In this document: one piece after another, positions 16,801 through 23,677 of the stretch
How positions within the stretch are numbered: position 1 is the stretch's first letter
Layout: every line of letters starts with the position of its first letter
Assembly: GCA_018064855.1 (NCBI GenBank)
Contig: JAGHUM010000021.1
Location: 1-63,709 of the forward strand
Source of the DNA: Candidatus Physcocola equi
GTDB taxonomy: Bacteria; Bacteroidota; Bacteroidia; Bacteroidales; Paludibacteraceae
Length of the DNA stretch: 63,709 nt
Direction: 5' to 3'
Translations under genes and position numbers: made by a program
The notes under the pieces: model-generated
Told to the model about the DNA's origin: nothing
Database searches by the model: none
The model's input: the letters and a program-made list of their open reading frames with translations, nothing else

Positions 16801-18269
16801 CTGTGTTCCCATTTTTCTGCACGCTTCTTGATGGCTCCACTATACAGTTCGCTATAAGCCTCTGCCTCTGCTACTGATTTTAGGGCCGCTATCACTTCGG
16901 GTGCCATATTGACCAGCACCTGCTCTGCATCTGCAACAGAGTTGACATTAAGACCAAGGTCGTGGAACTTGTTGGCGTTGTCCTTTATCCACTTGTTTTT
17001 CTCTGCTTCAGTCCGCAATCGGCTCCACTGCTGTTGCAGAGAGCGGTATTTTGCCTCAACCTCTCCTGCTGATTTGCCGAGTGCCTGCGACATTTCCTCT
17101 TGCTGTTTCTTCAGACGCTCTCCTTCTTCACGTTGTTTCTTCTCTGCCTCTGTTGCCTCCTTTGCTCCAGATGAGAATGCGACCAGGGCACCGACTACAG
17201 TAAGCACTGCCGTTGCCAAGAGCACATACGGGTTAGCGTTCGCTACTGCGTTGAATGCCGCTTGGGCAACTGTTGCCAGTTTCGTCACTACGATTCCACG
17301 ACCCTCGGCCGCAGAACGCACAGAGATGGCCGCCGCATGGGCCTTTTCCTGTATGGTGCGTATGCCGATCATCAGTGAGCTTTCCTTCTGCAGGTTGTTC
17401 TGTATGACGGATAGTGCGTTGCTGATGGCGAGTGTTGCCTGAAGTTTGGTCTGTATGTTGACCAACTCCTCCTGCTTTGCTCCGAACATCTCAAACACGC
17501 TTATCGCAGCTCCTGCAGAAGATGCCACCACATTAAGGCCTTGTGCCATGGCATCGAAGTTCTTAGTGTCGGACGCATCGCCTTTTACCTGTCGGTTCAC
17601 ATCGTCCATCACGTCACGCAGATTGCTGGCCTTTTTCACCAGTTCCTCAATCTTGCGTTTGAGTTCCATACCGGCAGCGGAGTTACGTTCAGCTTCCGAC
17701 ATGTTGCGGTATTCCACTGTGGTGCTCTGTAGTTCGTTTGTCACCAAACGGAGTTGCGCACGCATACTCTCGGTCTTTTGCTCCGTCGCTTTGCTCGACG
17801 ATTCATTGATCATCGTTGGCAGCAGTTCAGCTTTCTTCTTGATGGTTTCGTAGGCTTCATCTATATTGGATTCTGCTGCTTCCAATTCGGTCTTTAGCGC
17901 ATCAGCCAGAACTGTGTTGCCGTTTTCCACATTCGTTCTAACCTGCTCCTCCATGACACGGATTCTGTTGGTTTGCGTCTCCACAAACTTTACATTCTGC
18001 TCGATGGATTTGACCAGGACACTTGCTGACTCCTTCTCAGATACGCCCATTGACTTTAACGATGACGACATCTTCTCAACTTCCTGACGGAGTGCGTTCA
18101 GTTTGTTGGCGTATTTGGTGGATGCTTTTTCTCCTTCCTGACCGCTCTGACCTATAACTTCCACCAAACGGCGAGAGGTGTCAAGCAACTGCTCAACACC
18201 TTCGCGATTCTTCTCCACTCCGCCCGACATCTTGTCCTTCATCAGAAATTCTATCTCAACCGGTTTCAT
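13824..18269 (-). CDS. Tail tape measure protein
   Basis: 1481 residues, the second longest gene in the phage, placed after the G/GT chaperone as in most long-tailed phages. It is rich in Ala, Glu, Lys and Gln, with long predicted helices and coiled coils (for example ~600-760). Hydrophobic segments lie near residues 345-365 (YVLLATAVLTVVGALVAF) and ~1000-1055 (SIGGIIGIVAQIPRLILDIV). These are usual tape-measure features: the helical rod sets tail length and the hydrophobic parts may help DNA cross the membrane. At about 1 residue per 1.5 angstrom the length suggests a tail of roughly 200 nm, an estimate only. Confidence 0.88.
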   Translation of the reverse strand: MKPVEIEFLMKDKMSGGVEKNREGVEQLLDTSRRLVEVIGQSGQEGEKASTKYANKLNALRQEVEKMSSSLKSMGVSEKESASVLVKSIEQNVKFVETQTNRIRVMEEQVRTNVENGNTVLADALKTELEAAESNIDEAYETIKKKAELLPTMINESSSKATEQKTESMRAQLRLVTNELQSTTVEYRNMSEAERNSAAGMELKRKIEELVKKASNLRDVMDDVNRQVKGDASDTKNFDAMAQGLNVVASSAGAAISVFEMFGAKQEELVNIQTKLQATLAISNALSVIQNNLQKESSLMIGIRTIQEKAHAAAISVRSAAEGRGIVVTKLATVAQAAFNAVANANPYVLLATAVLTVVGALVAFSSGAKEATEAEKKQREEGERLKKQQEEMSQALGKSAGEVEAKYRSLQQQWSRLRTEAEKNKWIKDNANKFHDLGLNVNSVADAEQVLVNMAPEVIAALKSVAEAEAYSELYSGAIKKRAEKWEHRTKSRATGDYYNSITDKDREQSGMILPEEWRNAKLGKGDYDVSYQSEYSNKFKLTKQGEEKLNQYRKNNALELKASIEKIYNEEVDFYSQKWEEATKKASAAKQKIPSNLQYNGDNKTSTTKEENKLAKELSDLQAKNRQAEIDQMKEGSEKKRAQLRLDYEKELSELANLEKQWRKAQNGGLSQQQESALTASRRLAKSQMEEGEKEIAKEEANQERARRKAEVQAMMEYLKEYGSFQQQKLAIAEEYAQKIAEVEASEADEATKQWQKKLLDKERQQKESNLSFENISRGIDWQALFGSIGDLTKEMMQPMIEQLKAWTQTEEYRNADSGTQQKVAELIQEMRKYVGTDNSMNWKALDNAIKNFTDSVATYDKAVKAENAAVKARDEGKQKLKNKEISDAEFKQLEKEAQELGDATATAKKDMELFGAALNRTSEEVANFTSGLTTALSNAKGWTGADGFSNVQNAVGGIDKLKGTLDSILPQMGDSMAKTIGTTVSSGISSSLGSLGSGLSSMLSSSIGGIIGIVAQIPRLILDIVGAIKNFITGVLNAITELISLRWIDDFVNSILNAIGDLIDAVFDLPDNLWKVIKSIVVDGIGGLLDRVIGRIGNILSFGALSHKGPSDWFLNSNEDEVAKTIDRLTKCNALLEQSIKDLTEEMKSARGASAIDASERAKVLQEATIKNYLQIAQAQAGYHSAHRSFDYYWSDYSEEQVSRLSKQIGRDWNGSIWNLTPEEMRMLRSNVDMWQKIQDTGKGGYGGRVAEKLNDYIEQAGKIQEITDGLYETLTTTTKGNVFDEFLNSLYEMADGSEDVMDNIAENWQKMVNRMAVNNLVGSKFQKELEGWYEELAKLNESRTNGNITDVEYRNRMDALKAEYDSYIENARRDLETLRTEGIVKETDSNNGVSQSGKAGAFTTMTQDQAGKLEGLFVSGQIHWASIDDKMTDVSVQMSEASDQLRQIATNTSNSASRLSEIKESIDKIMLDGLKMK

Positions 18270-18276
18270 TGAATTG

Positions 18277-18510
18277 TCATTTTAATTGGCTCTGGAAAAA
18301 ACCTACTATGTCGTCGGCCTCTTCCTTCGCACTCTTGTTTTCTTTGTTTTTTTTCTGATCCACATAGCGTGGAGCATCGGCTATCATCATGATAAGCGCT
18401 TGGTAGTTCACTCCATGCAGTATGTATTCAACGCTCCAGCCTGTAGCCGAAGCTATTGACCATATAAAACCGAAAGGGCTATGGGAGCCTTCCCAACGGC
18501 TCTTTAACTC
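18277..18510 (-). CDS. Tail chaperone T-part, read by -1 frameshift
   Basis: Open frame of 77 residues with no start codon near its beginning, overlapping the end of the G-like gene in the -1 frame. It includes GELKSRWEGSHSPFGFIWSI, then GWSVEYILHGVNYQALIMMI, and a Lys/Glu-rich tail ending GFFQSQLK. In the G/GT systems of long-tailed phages the T part is made only as a fusion. The shift site would be the GGGG run at 18510-18513 (GGG in the P site re-pairs with GGG one base back) just before the TAA of G. The predicted fusion is about 236 residues. It stops 8 bases before the tape-measure ATG. Confidence 0.7.
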   Translation of the reverse strand, partial: ELKSRWEGSHSPFGFIWSIASATGWSVEYILHGVNYQALIMMIADAPRYVDQKKNKENKSAKEEADDIVGFFQSQLK

Positions 18511-18986
18511 CCCTTCTTTGCCTGGCTCAGTCTCGCCTTCAGCGGATTCGCTATCTCGGCTGATCTGATAATAGGTATAAAACTTTCGGTGCCCATAAGC
18601 GTTACGAACTTCTCAAAAGCACCTTTTTGGTATTCCCATTTCATTAAATGGCGGATGAACCACGACAACACGCTTGTGGGAAGCCACCAGTGTGGCATGG
18701 TCAGTGCAATCATCCTGCTCAGTTTCTTGCCGTGCTTGACCAGGAACTTCATCTGTCCGTCGTAGTCAAGGCTCTCAAACTCCGAGAGTGTCATGCCAAC
18801 GCTCAGCCATGTGCGAGCTATAGATATCTGACCCGCCATCGTTGGGCGTTTCATTGTCAGTCTGAGGTGTAGGGGCTCTTTCCTAAAGGGCACCTTAAAA
18901 TCCATAAGAGGGAGCGAAACTCCCACGTTCAGTAGGGCTTCCGCTCCCTCTCTTTGGATTTGACGTATCAGATGCGCATCCATCAA
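18504..18986 (-). CDS. Tail assembly chaperone (gpG-like)
   Basis: 160 residues, between tail tube and tape measure. The protein starts MMDAHLIRQIQREGAEALLN and ends KARLSQAKKGS. Position and small, partly helical character fit gpG-type chaperones that coat the tape measure during tail assembly. A second frame that continues after the stop is described separately. Its ATG overlaps the tail-tube stop codon, so the two genes are translationally coupled. Confidence 0.7.
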   Translation of the reverse strand: MMDAHLIRQIQREGAEALLNVGVSLPLMDFKVPFRKEPLHLRLTMKRPTMAGQISIARTWLSVGMTLSEFESLDYDGQMKFLVKHGKKLSRMIALTMPHWWLPTSVLSWFIRHLMKWEYQKGAFEKFVTLMGTESFIPIIRSAEIANPLKARLSQAKKGS

Positions 18987-19474
18987 CCTTCAGGTGGTGT
19001 GTTGTTGATTTCGTATGGTTCGCCTCCGTCTTCCGGATTCATCACCTTGAGTTGGCATTCCACCTTAGACACTTCGGTCAATGTCAGTTTACCGCCCAAG
19101 TTAGCCAGGATAGTGCCATTTGGAATGGTCATTGTCTGTCCGCTGACAAAGTCGATAGTCCACTTGCCGCTAAGGTTGACAAGACTTGTTGGAGCCTTCC
19201 AACCGGTGACAGCCTCACCTGTCTTTACCAATGTGCCACCAAGTACTGCCTGCAGATTCTCGTAGTCCAACTGGATAATGTTGAATGTTGGGGAAATCTG
19301 TCCGTTTTTCTGTTGGAGGACGAGTACCGGAGCCCCAGGCACCTGTTCCGCCTCTACGTCTGTGCTCTCGGGCTTTGTGCCGCCCCAATCCCAGCTACCT
19401 TTTTCAATGTAGCCGATTACGGTATCTTCAAAAAGGACTTTTGCAATGCCGTAGATAAATTTCTTCTCGCTCAT
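18983..19474 (-). CDS. Major tail tube protein
   Basis: 163 residues from MSEKKFIYGIAKVLFEDTVIG; an upstream in-frame ATG would add 21 residues that overlap the preceding gene and look non-coding. The sequence is beta-rich with Gly/Thr turns (GYIEKGSWDWGGTKPESTDV, then SGQTMTIPNGTILANLGG, then MNPEDGGEPYEINNTPPEG), typical of tail-tube subunits in Bacteroidetes phages. It sits directly upstream of the tail chaperone, the conserved order tube-G/GT-tape measure. The start overlaps the stop of the lipoprotein gene 19471-20106. Confidence 0.75.
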   Translation of the reverse strand: MSEKKFIYGIAKVLFEDTVIGYIEKGSWDWGGTKPESTDVEAEQVPGAPVLVLQQKNGQISPTFNIIQLDYENLQAVLGGTLVKTGEAVTGWKAPTSLVNLSGKWTIDFVSGQTMTIPNGTILANLGGKLTLTEVSKVECQLKVMNPEDGGEPYEINNTPPEG

Positions 19475-20106
19475 TTTTTGATTAGTTTTATTGTGATTGC
19501 AATTCCAATGATGACAAATAGCGGTATCGAAATCCATTTTAATGTTCTTCGAACACCATTAGTTGTCTGTTCGTTTACTGCCTTGACTTCTGTTTTCGTA
19601 GAGTCAAGACGGATGTTTTTTGCTGTCTGTTGTGTCGCATAATCTTTTCGCAAGCTTTTGACAAGCCGCTCATACCTTTCGCACTGCAGTTGCAGACTGT
19701 CGCATGTCGCATACACATAGATGTATTCGGGTTCTGTTGCATTTGCACCAACGTGCAGCACTTTCACACTTGACTGACCGCTTCGCTCGCTATAACATGC
19801 GCCGGATGGCAGGTTATGGAGGCTGTCCATCGCAATCGTCAGACTCGCCGACGACATGGGAACTGTCTTCGGTTCCATCCTGACCTCCACCAGCTCGTAT
19901 AGGCTGTCCTGGTTCATTTGTGACAGGCTGTCCGCGTATGTTGTCACGTTTGTAGTTGCAGTGTTTGCTTCCATCGCCTTTCGAGTAGCGCACCCGTTCA
20001 AGAACAGGGCAGTCAGCGCGATGCTTGCAATTGTTAGCGTCATCAATAGCTTTCCTAAGAAGGGACATCTCACGCTTTGTCGCATTGAGGTCTTTTCTTG
20101 TCTCAT
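19471..20106 (-). CDS. Lipoprotein with C-terminal TM: u-spanin candidate
   Basis: Up to 211 residues; likely starts are 20106, 20085 (MRQSVRCPFLGK) or 20043. It has a lipoprotein signal (LTIASIALTALFLNGC, lipobox LNGC), a ~130-residue periplasmic part with a helical stretch (DSLQLQCERYERLVKSLRKD), and one C-terminal membrane segment (WISIPLFVIIGIAITIKLI). An outer-membrane lipid anchor plus an inner-membrane C-terminal helix is the architecture of unimolecular spanins such as phage T1 gp11, which fuse inner and outer membranes at the end of lysis. It follows the endolysin by two genes. It overlaps gene 19814-20323 by about 290 bases in another frame. Confidence 0.6.
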   Translation of the reverse strand: MRQEKTSMRQSVRCPFLGKLLMTLTIASIALTALFLNGCATRKAMEANTATTNVTTYADSLSQMNQDSLYELVEVRMEPKTVPMSSASLTIAMDSLHNLPSGACYSERSGQSSVKVLHVGANATEPEYIYVYATCDSLQLQCERYERLVKSLRKDYATQQTAKNIRLDSTKTEVKAVNEQTTNGVRRTLKWISIPLFVIIGIAITIKLIKK

Positions 20107-20323
20107 TAAGCTCTTGTTTTAAGGGTTCAACAATGTTTTGTATCAGTATTCTGGTGGCTTGCTCAGTGTTAGTGATCTTCACCGTGTCGGATTCGGCGAG
20201 TGCCTTTTCCGCATCCGCTTTTGCCTTTTTCAGTGCACTGCGGATAGTGACGATTGTGATTATCGTACCAACAAGACTTCCACCGAGAACCACGTTGATT
20301 ACCTCACTGAGTTCCATTTCCAT
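19814..20323 (-). CDS. Small membrane protein, i-spanin or holin-like
   Basis: 169 residues. One N-terminal membrane segment (VINVVLGGSLVGTIITIVTI) is followed by a charged coiled coil (KKAKADAEKALAESD, then LKQELNETRKDLNATKREM) and a short Cys-containing end (NNCKHRADCPVLERV). The last ~60 residues are low in hydrophobic residues and may be under the constraint of the overlapping lipoprotein frame. The layout matches inner-membrane spanins (Rz-like), and overlap with a lipoprotein gene recalls Rz/Rz1. A holin with one TM is the alternative. Four bases separate its ATG from the endolysin stop. Confidence 0.6.
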   Translation of the reverse strand: MEMELSEVINVVLGGSLVGTIITIVTIRSALKKAKADAEKALAESDTVKITNTEQATRILIQNIVEPLKQELNETRKDLNATKREMSLLRKAIDDANNCKHRADCPVLERVRYSKGDGSKHCNYKRDNIRGQPVTNEPGQPIRAGGGQDGTEDSSHVVGESDDCDGQPP

Positions 20324-20326
20324 ATC

Positions 20327-20800
20327 CTATTTTTGGTTGATACCTATTTCCTTCAGCCACTTGGGTACGTCGAAACTTGGGCATGCCTTGTTCGCCACCT
20401 GGTTGTGACCAATTATCTTCACTTTCGGGAATCGTTTGTGGAAGTTCAGCACATAGCGCTTGAGTGATTCTTTCTGTGCGGGTGTCCGGGTGTCTCTTGC
20501 CCGACTAACATCCATTGCGTCACAGCCACCTACATATACGATATGCCGTGATATCTGGTTGTAACCTATCGCACCATTGGTAATCTCCCAAGAATCCACA
20601 TTCGCGTCCTCATTGTTTTTCACAAGACGTTCCACTCGTCCATCGAGATGAAACATATCTGTGTAACCCACCTGCTTCCAACCACGTCCCCCTTTCGACA
20701 CCGGGTCTGTGTGCCAATGGCGAATCTCGCTTGAGGTCACCTCTCGGCCTGCTCTCGTGCCTGTGCAGTGGATTACCAGATATTGTATTTGTTTACTCAT
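20327..20800 (-). CDS. Endolysin, N-acetylmuramoyl-L-alanine amidase
   Basis: 157 residues from MSKQIQYLVIHCTGTRAG. The Amidase_2 / T7-lysozyme fold is visible: Zn ligand His in VIHCTGT, a middle motif GWKQVGYTDMFHLDGRV, and the second His and Cys ligands near the end (IIGHNQVANKACPSFDVPKW). It cleaves the bond between MurNAc and the stem peptide to release phage. There is no signal peptide, so export needs a holin. It overlaps the preceding small gene by 8 bases. Confidence 0.9.
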   Translation of the reverse strand: MSKQIQYLVIHCTGTRAGREVTSSEIRHWHTDPVSKGGRGWKQVGYTDMFHLDGRVERLVKNNEDANVDSWEITNGAIGYNQISRHIVYVGGCDAMDVSRARDTRTPAQKESLKRYVLNFHKRFPKVKIIGHNQVANKACPSFDVPKWLKEIGINQK

Positions 20801-20987
20801 TGTCAGCATCAAGACTGTTTTCTTCCTCACACTTGTCGGCTACAGCTTCTTGGACGTATTCGCACAGCCCCCGTTTCACAAGGTCTGATATACGGGCTTC
20901 GTCTGTAATCTCAAGTGTAGAACCTTCATGATATTCCGTGACGTGGTCATTCTTGTCACGGAATGTTTGTATTACCTTCAGAATCAT
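20793..20987 (-). CDS. Small conserved phage protein
   Basis: 64 residues: MILKVIQTFRDKNDHVTEYH, then EGSTLEITDEARISDLVKRG, then a short acidic tail. This resembles small phage proteins with a KVIxxFRDK start and a RxxxLVxRGL turn that often lie just after the capsid gene. Possibly a head or neck decoration protein; function is not established. Six bases separate its ATG from the capsid stop, and it overlaps the endolysin start. Confidence 0.65.
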   Translation of the reverse strand: MILKVIQTFRDKNDHVTEYHEGSTLEITDEARISDLVKRGLCEYVQEAVADKCEEENSLDADNE

Positions 20988-20993
20988 GCCAGG

Positions 20994-22046
20994 TTAGGAT
21001 GCCTTGTAACCGCTCATCATGACAGCACCTGCGTCAGTCTTCTTAGGCATACAGATGAAGTAGTGGCGGAAGTTAATCTTGTTCTGCTGGTATTCTGGGT
21101 CAGTTGATGACTCGCTGTAGTACATCTTAGTCGAGCCAGTCGCCTTGAACACGCGCTGTGTGTAGAATGCGAAAGAGCATTGGAACTCGCCTGTTTCGGC
21201 AACAGCGCCAACAGACTTTTTCTTGCCAGCGGCTGTGTAAACAGGGTTGTTTGCGAATTCATAGATGTCGAATCCGAACAATCGGCCTACAGTGCCTTCG
21301 TTTCTGTTGATGTTGTACTGTTCCTTGAAACGCTGGTCAACTTCCAGAAGGTCGTTAACGTGGTCTCTGCAGAGCACTAGTCTTCGGCCTTGTGTAGGCA
21401 CTTTCAATTTGTCGAGCGACTTCTTCAGTTTGATGAGGTCCAAGGTTGTCAACTTCAAACGGCCTGTGTCAGCGTCACGCTCTCCGGTAGTCTGTAATAC
21501 TGGAGTTTTTGCTGTGTTTTCATTTGCGCACATACTGTGTGCAGCTTTTGCGAATTTAGCATCGGTGAGAGAGTTCGCGTGGCTTTCTTTCACACGGCTC
21601 ATCTTGTCATAGCTGATAGCATAAAGTTCGTCGTCTGTGATAGGAGTCACCTTGGTTTGGAACTTGTCAAGACCAATAGGAATATCTGCATCAGAAAGTA
21701 CCTGTGTAGGGATTGGATAGATGGTGTTGTTGATGATTACATCAGGATCGACACCAACATCTACTAGGTGGATGACATCGTTGTCTACTATTGAACTGTT
21801 GTCTGGAATACCATCCAACCATGTTGCTTCAAGGCCTGCACGCAGAGACTTTACCATCTCACCAGTCCAAACCTCAGTCAGAACACCGCCACGCAATGCG
21901 CCTTTCATGTCAGCGCCGCCCATCGCGACACCGATGGCGTTGGCACCGATACAACTCAATGCAGGTGAGAAGCCAGTCACCATGGCGAATGTTACACCTG
22001 CGAGGCAGTTAAACAAGACTGCCATAATAAATCGCATAAAAATCAT
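20994..22046 (-). CDS. Major capsid protein
   Basis: 350 residues. It follows the protease/scaffold gene directly, as in Mu-like and HK97-like phages. Features include the Ala/Gly-rich start, WLDGIPDNSSIVDNDVIHLV, IYPIPTQVLSDADIPIGLDK, a long helix region (LTTLDLIKLKKSLDKLKVP) and LFGFDIYEFANNPVY, a pattern of Bacteroidetes phage capsid subunits. Several Met codons occur in the first eight residues (MIFMRFIM), so the exact start is uncertain. The catalytic and structural assignment rests on synteny and general pattern. Confidence 0.8.
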   Translation of the reverse strand: MIFMRFIMAVLFNCLAGVTFAMVTGFSPALSCIGANAIGVAMGGADMKGALRGGVLTEVWTGEMVKSLRAGLEATWLDGIPDNSSIVDNDVIHLVDVGVDPDVIINNTIYPIPTQVLSDADIPIGLDKFQTKVTPITDDELYAISYDKMSRVKESHANSLTDAKFAKAAHSMCANENTAKTPVLQTTGERDADTGRLKLTTLDLIKLKKSLDKLKVPTQGRRLVLCRDHVNDLLEVDQRFKEQYNINRNEGTVGRLFGFDIYEFANNPVYTAAGKKKSVGAVAETGEFQCSFAFYTQRVFKATGSTKMYYSESSTDPEYQQNKINFRHYFICMPKKTDAGAVMMSGYKAS

Positions 22047-22073
22047 TGAATCTTTTGTTATAAGGGTTAATAA

Positions 22074-22526
22074 TCAGAAAATGCACTCAATACCGTACTC
22101 CGCTTTGTAGAGTCGGGCATATTCTTCTCTGTTGTTTTCTCGCAGTTCCATAATCTTGTCTGCAGGAACTTCGCTCAACTTCTTGTATGAGTTTGGGACC
22201 TCAACCGGAGAGCCTGATGCGGTACTGATAACAGTTGTGAGTTTCTGCTGTGGAGACATGGCTGCGAAGATGTTCTTCAGTTCGTCGATGCCAGTGGTCT
22301 TTCCAAGCTTGATGAACTGGTCCTTTTTGTCGGCACCAATGCGCTTTTCCCTGATGGCAGTTTCTACTACCGCGGTGATACCTGATAGCGTGAGTTGGTC
22401 CTTCTCTTTAAGGAGTTCCTGTTCATTCTTCTTTGCTGCCTTCAAAGAATCCACTTCCGCTCGGATGGCTGCTTCGTCGGCATTCTCAGTCAAGCCCAAC
22501 ATAAGGGCAAAGTCTTTCAATTCCAT
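22074..22526 (-). CDS. Possible internal scaffold product nested in the protease gene
   Basis: An in-frame ATG at 22526 (MELKDFALMLGLTENADEAA) follows a poly-Lys/Thr linker and an A-rich leader and opens a ~150-residue helical, charged C-terminal part. In phage Mu the scaffold Z is made from an internal start inside protease gene I. The same arrangement is inferred here from layout only. Confidence 0.35.
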   Translation of the reverse strand: MELKDFALMLGLTENADEAAIRAEVDSLKAAKKNEQELLKEKDQLTLSGITAVVETAIREKRIGADKKDQFIKLGKTTGIDELKNIFAAMSPQQKLTTVISTASGSPVEVPNSYKKLSEVPADKIMELRENNREEYARLYKAEYGIECIF

Positions 22527-23012
22527 TTTTTCTGTTTTTTTGGTTGTTGTTTTAAGTAGGGGGATTTGGCAACTGCCATCCTTCCCAAGTTCAATTGTTG
22601 ATCCGTCTTTTGTCAAAACGATGGCATCGTCGTTAGATCCCACATCGACAAGGCTCACCTCGAATAGTTTGCTCTTTGTTACAGTAGGGCGGGTCTGGCC
22701 TTCAACCAAGTGTTCGGGGTTGTCGCTCAACTCAAGGATGTCGATACCCACACTTACCATTCTCAGGCTGCCGAACTCATACTGTTTCTTACAGCGCGTA
22801 CTCAGTTCAGATGCTTCGTCGAACATCAGTTCTCCAGTGATCTCGTCACCTTCAACCTTCAGGTCTTTGACGTAGCCAATGACATTACCACGGTTGTGCA
22901 TGTACAGTAGGACTGGGTTCCTGCAGTACTGCTCAACATTCATTCCATTAGTCAGCACACGGGTTCCGTAGCTGTTCAGTTTGTTGCTTGTTAAACGTAC
23001 TCTTTTGCTCAT
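22074..23012 (-). CDS. Prohead protease with C-terminal scaffold
   Basis: 312 residues from MSKRVRLTSNKLNSYGTRVL; an upstream ATG would add 19 residues that look like leader. The N-terminal ~160 residues match the Mu I / HK97 protease pattern: NPVLLYMHNRGNVIGYVKDL with a possible catalytic His, FGSLRMVSVGIDILEL with a possible Ser, then LFEVSLVDVGSNDDAIVL. The C-terminal half (KAAKKNEQELLKEKDQL and following) is a helical scaffold domain, normally removed on maturation. It is the first gene of the leftward late operon and diverges from the terminase genes. Confidence 0.85.
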   Translation of the reverse strand: MSKRVRLTSNKLNSYGTRVLTNGMNVEQYCRNPVLLYMHNRGNVIGYVKDLKVEGDEITGELMFDEASELSTRCKKQYEFGSLRMVSVGIDILELSDNPEHLVEGQTRPTVTKSKLFEVSLVDVGSNDDAIVLTKDGSTIELGKDGSCQIPLLKTTTKKTEKMELKDFALMLGLTENADEAAIRAEVDSLKAAKKNEQELLKEKDQLTLSGITAVVETAIREKRIGADKKDQFIKLGKTTGIDELKNIFAAMSPQQKLTTVISTASGSPVEVPNSYKKLSEVPADKIMELRENNREEYARLYKAEYGIECIF

Positions 23013-23081
23013 AGCGTTGATGTAAAGTTTTTGCGATTTCGCACAGCAAAACAAAAAACAAATTCTCACTCCTCAAAAAAA

Positions 23082-23147
23082 GTGTGCAATGGTTGCACAC
23101 TTCTATGCAATGGTTGCACACTTCTATGCAACCGTTGCACACTTTTT
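23082..23147. promoter_or_regulatory. Three 21-bp direct repeats with dyad symmetry (operator array)
   Basis: The unit tgcaatggttgcacacttcta starts at 23085 and 23106, and a variant (tgcaaccgttgcacac) at 23127, an exact 21-bp period. Each unit holds an inverted repeat; the first reads GTGTGCAA-TGG-TTGCACAC, 8-bp arms with a 3-base centre. The array lies in the 190-base spacer between the two divergent late operons. Two-turn spacing plus dyads suggest cooperative binding of a dimeric phage regulator. A stem-loop role is less likely because three nearly identical copies are present. Confidence 0.7.
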
Positions 23148-23202
23148 ATTTACCCTAATCTTTTTTTATGAACTTTGTTTCGTGTTAACCAATGATTTAC
23201 TT

Positions 23203-23676
23203 ATGACAAAAACAGAAACCGAAAAAAAGAAGAACCTTGCCAGGGCATTGTACCTATCTGGCATGGAACAGACCGAGATTTCGGAAAAGGTGGGAGTCTC
23301 AAGAGTCACTATTTCCAAGTGGAGCACAACCGACGGTTGGAAAGAGGCTCGAGCGGCCAAGAACATCACACGTCCGGAACTCGTCAACAAACTGCTGCTC
23401 ACGATCGACAAACTGATCGAGCAAGTCAACAGCTCAGAAGACCCTAATTTGATTGCCGGTTTGGGCGACAAACTCGCAAAACTGTCTTCTGTCATCGAGA
23501 AGCTGGACAAGAAAGCGAACGTGGTGGATGCCATCGATGTGTTTATGGCGTTCTCAAAATGGCTGGAATATCGTTCTCAAACAGACCCTGACCTGTCTCC
23601 AGAACTTATCAAGGCAATCAACAAGTACCAGGATAAGTATATCATCGAGTCGATGGGGTCAACATTAGGCAAGTAG
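23203..23676 (+). CDS. Terminase small subunit-like HTH protein
   Basis: 157 residues from MTKTETEKKKNLARALYLSG. The longer frame upstream reads through the 21-bp repeats and is not coding. The N-terminus holds a helix-turn-helix (QTEISEKVGVSRVTISKWST) like Mu gp27 / DUF1804 and other small terminase subunits, followed by helical segments (LLLTIDKLIEQVNSSEDPNL). It lies one base upstream of the large subunit. It should recognise phage DNA for packaging. Confidence 0.8.
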   Translation: MTKTETEKKKNLARALYLSGMEQTEISEKVGVSRVTISKWSTTDGWKEARAAKNITRPELVNKLLLTIDKLIEQVNSSEDPNLIAGLGDKLAKLSSVIEKLDKKANVVDAIDVFMAFSKWLEYRSQTDPDLSPELIKAINKYQDKYIIESMGSTLGK

Positions 23677-23677
23677 T

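Noticed and set aside
23080..23150. 21-bp dyads considered as an intrinsic terminator
   Set aside because: Three in-phase near-identical units between divergent start sites fit operators better; only the last has a T-run.
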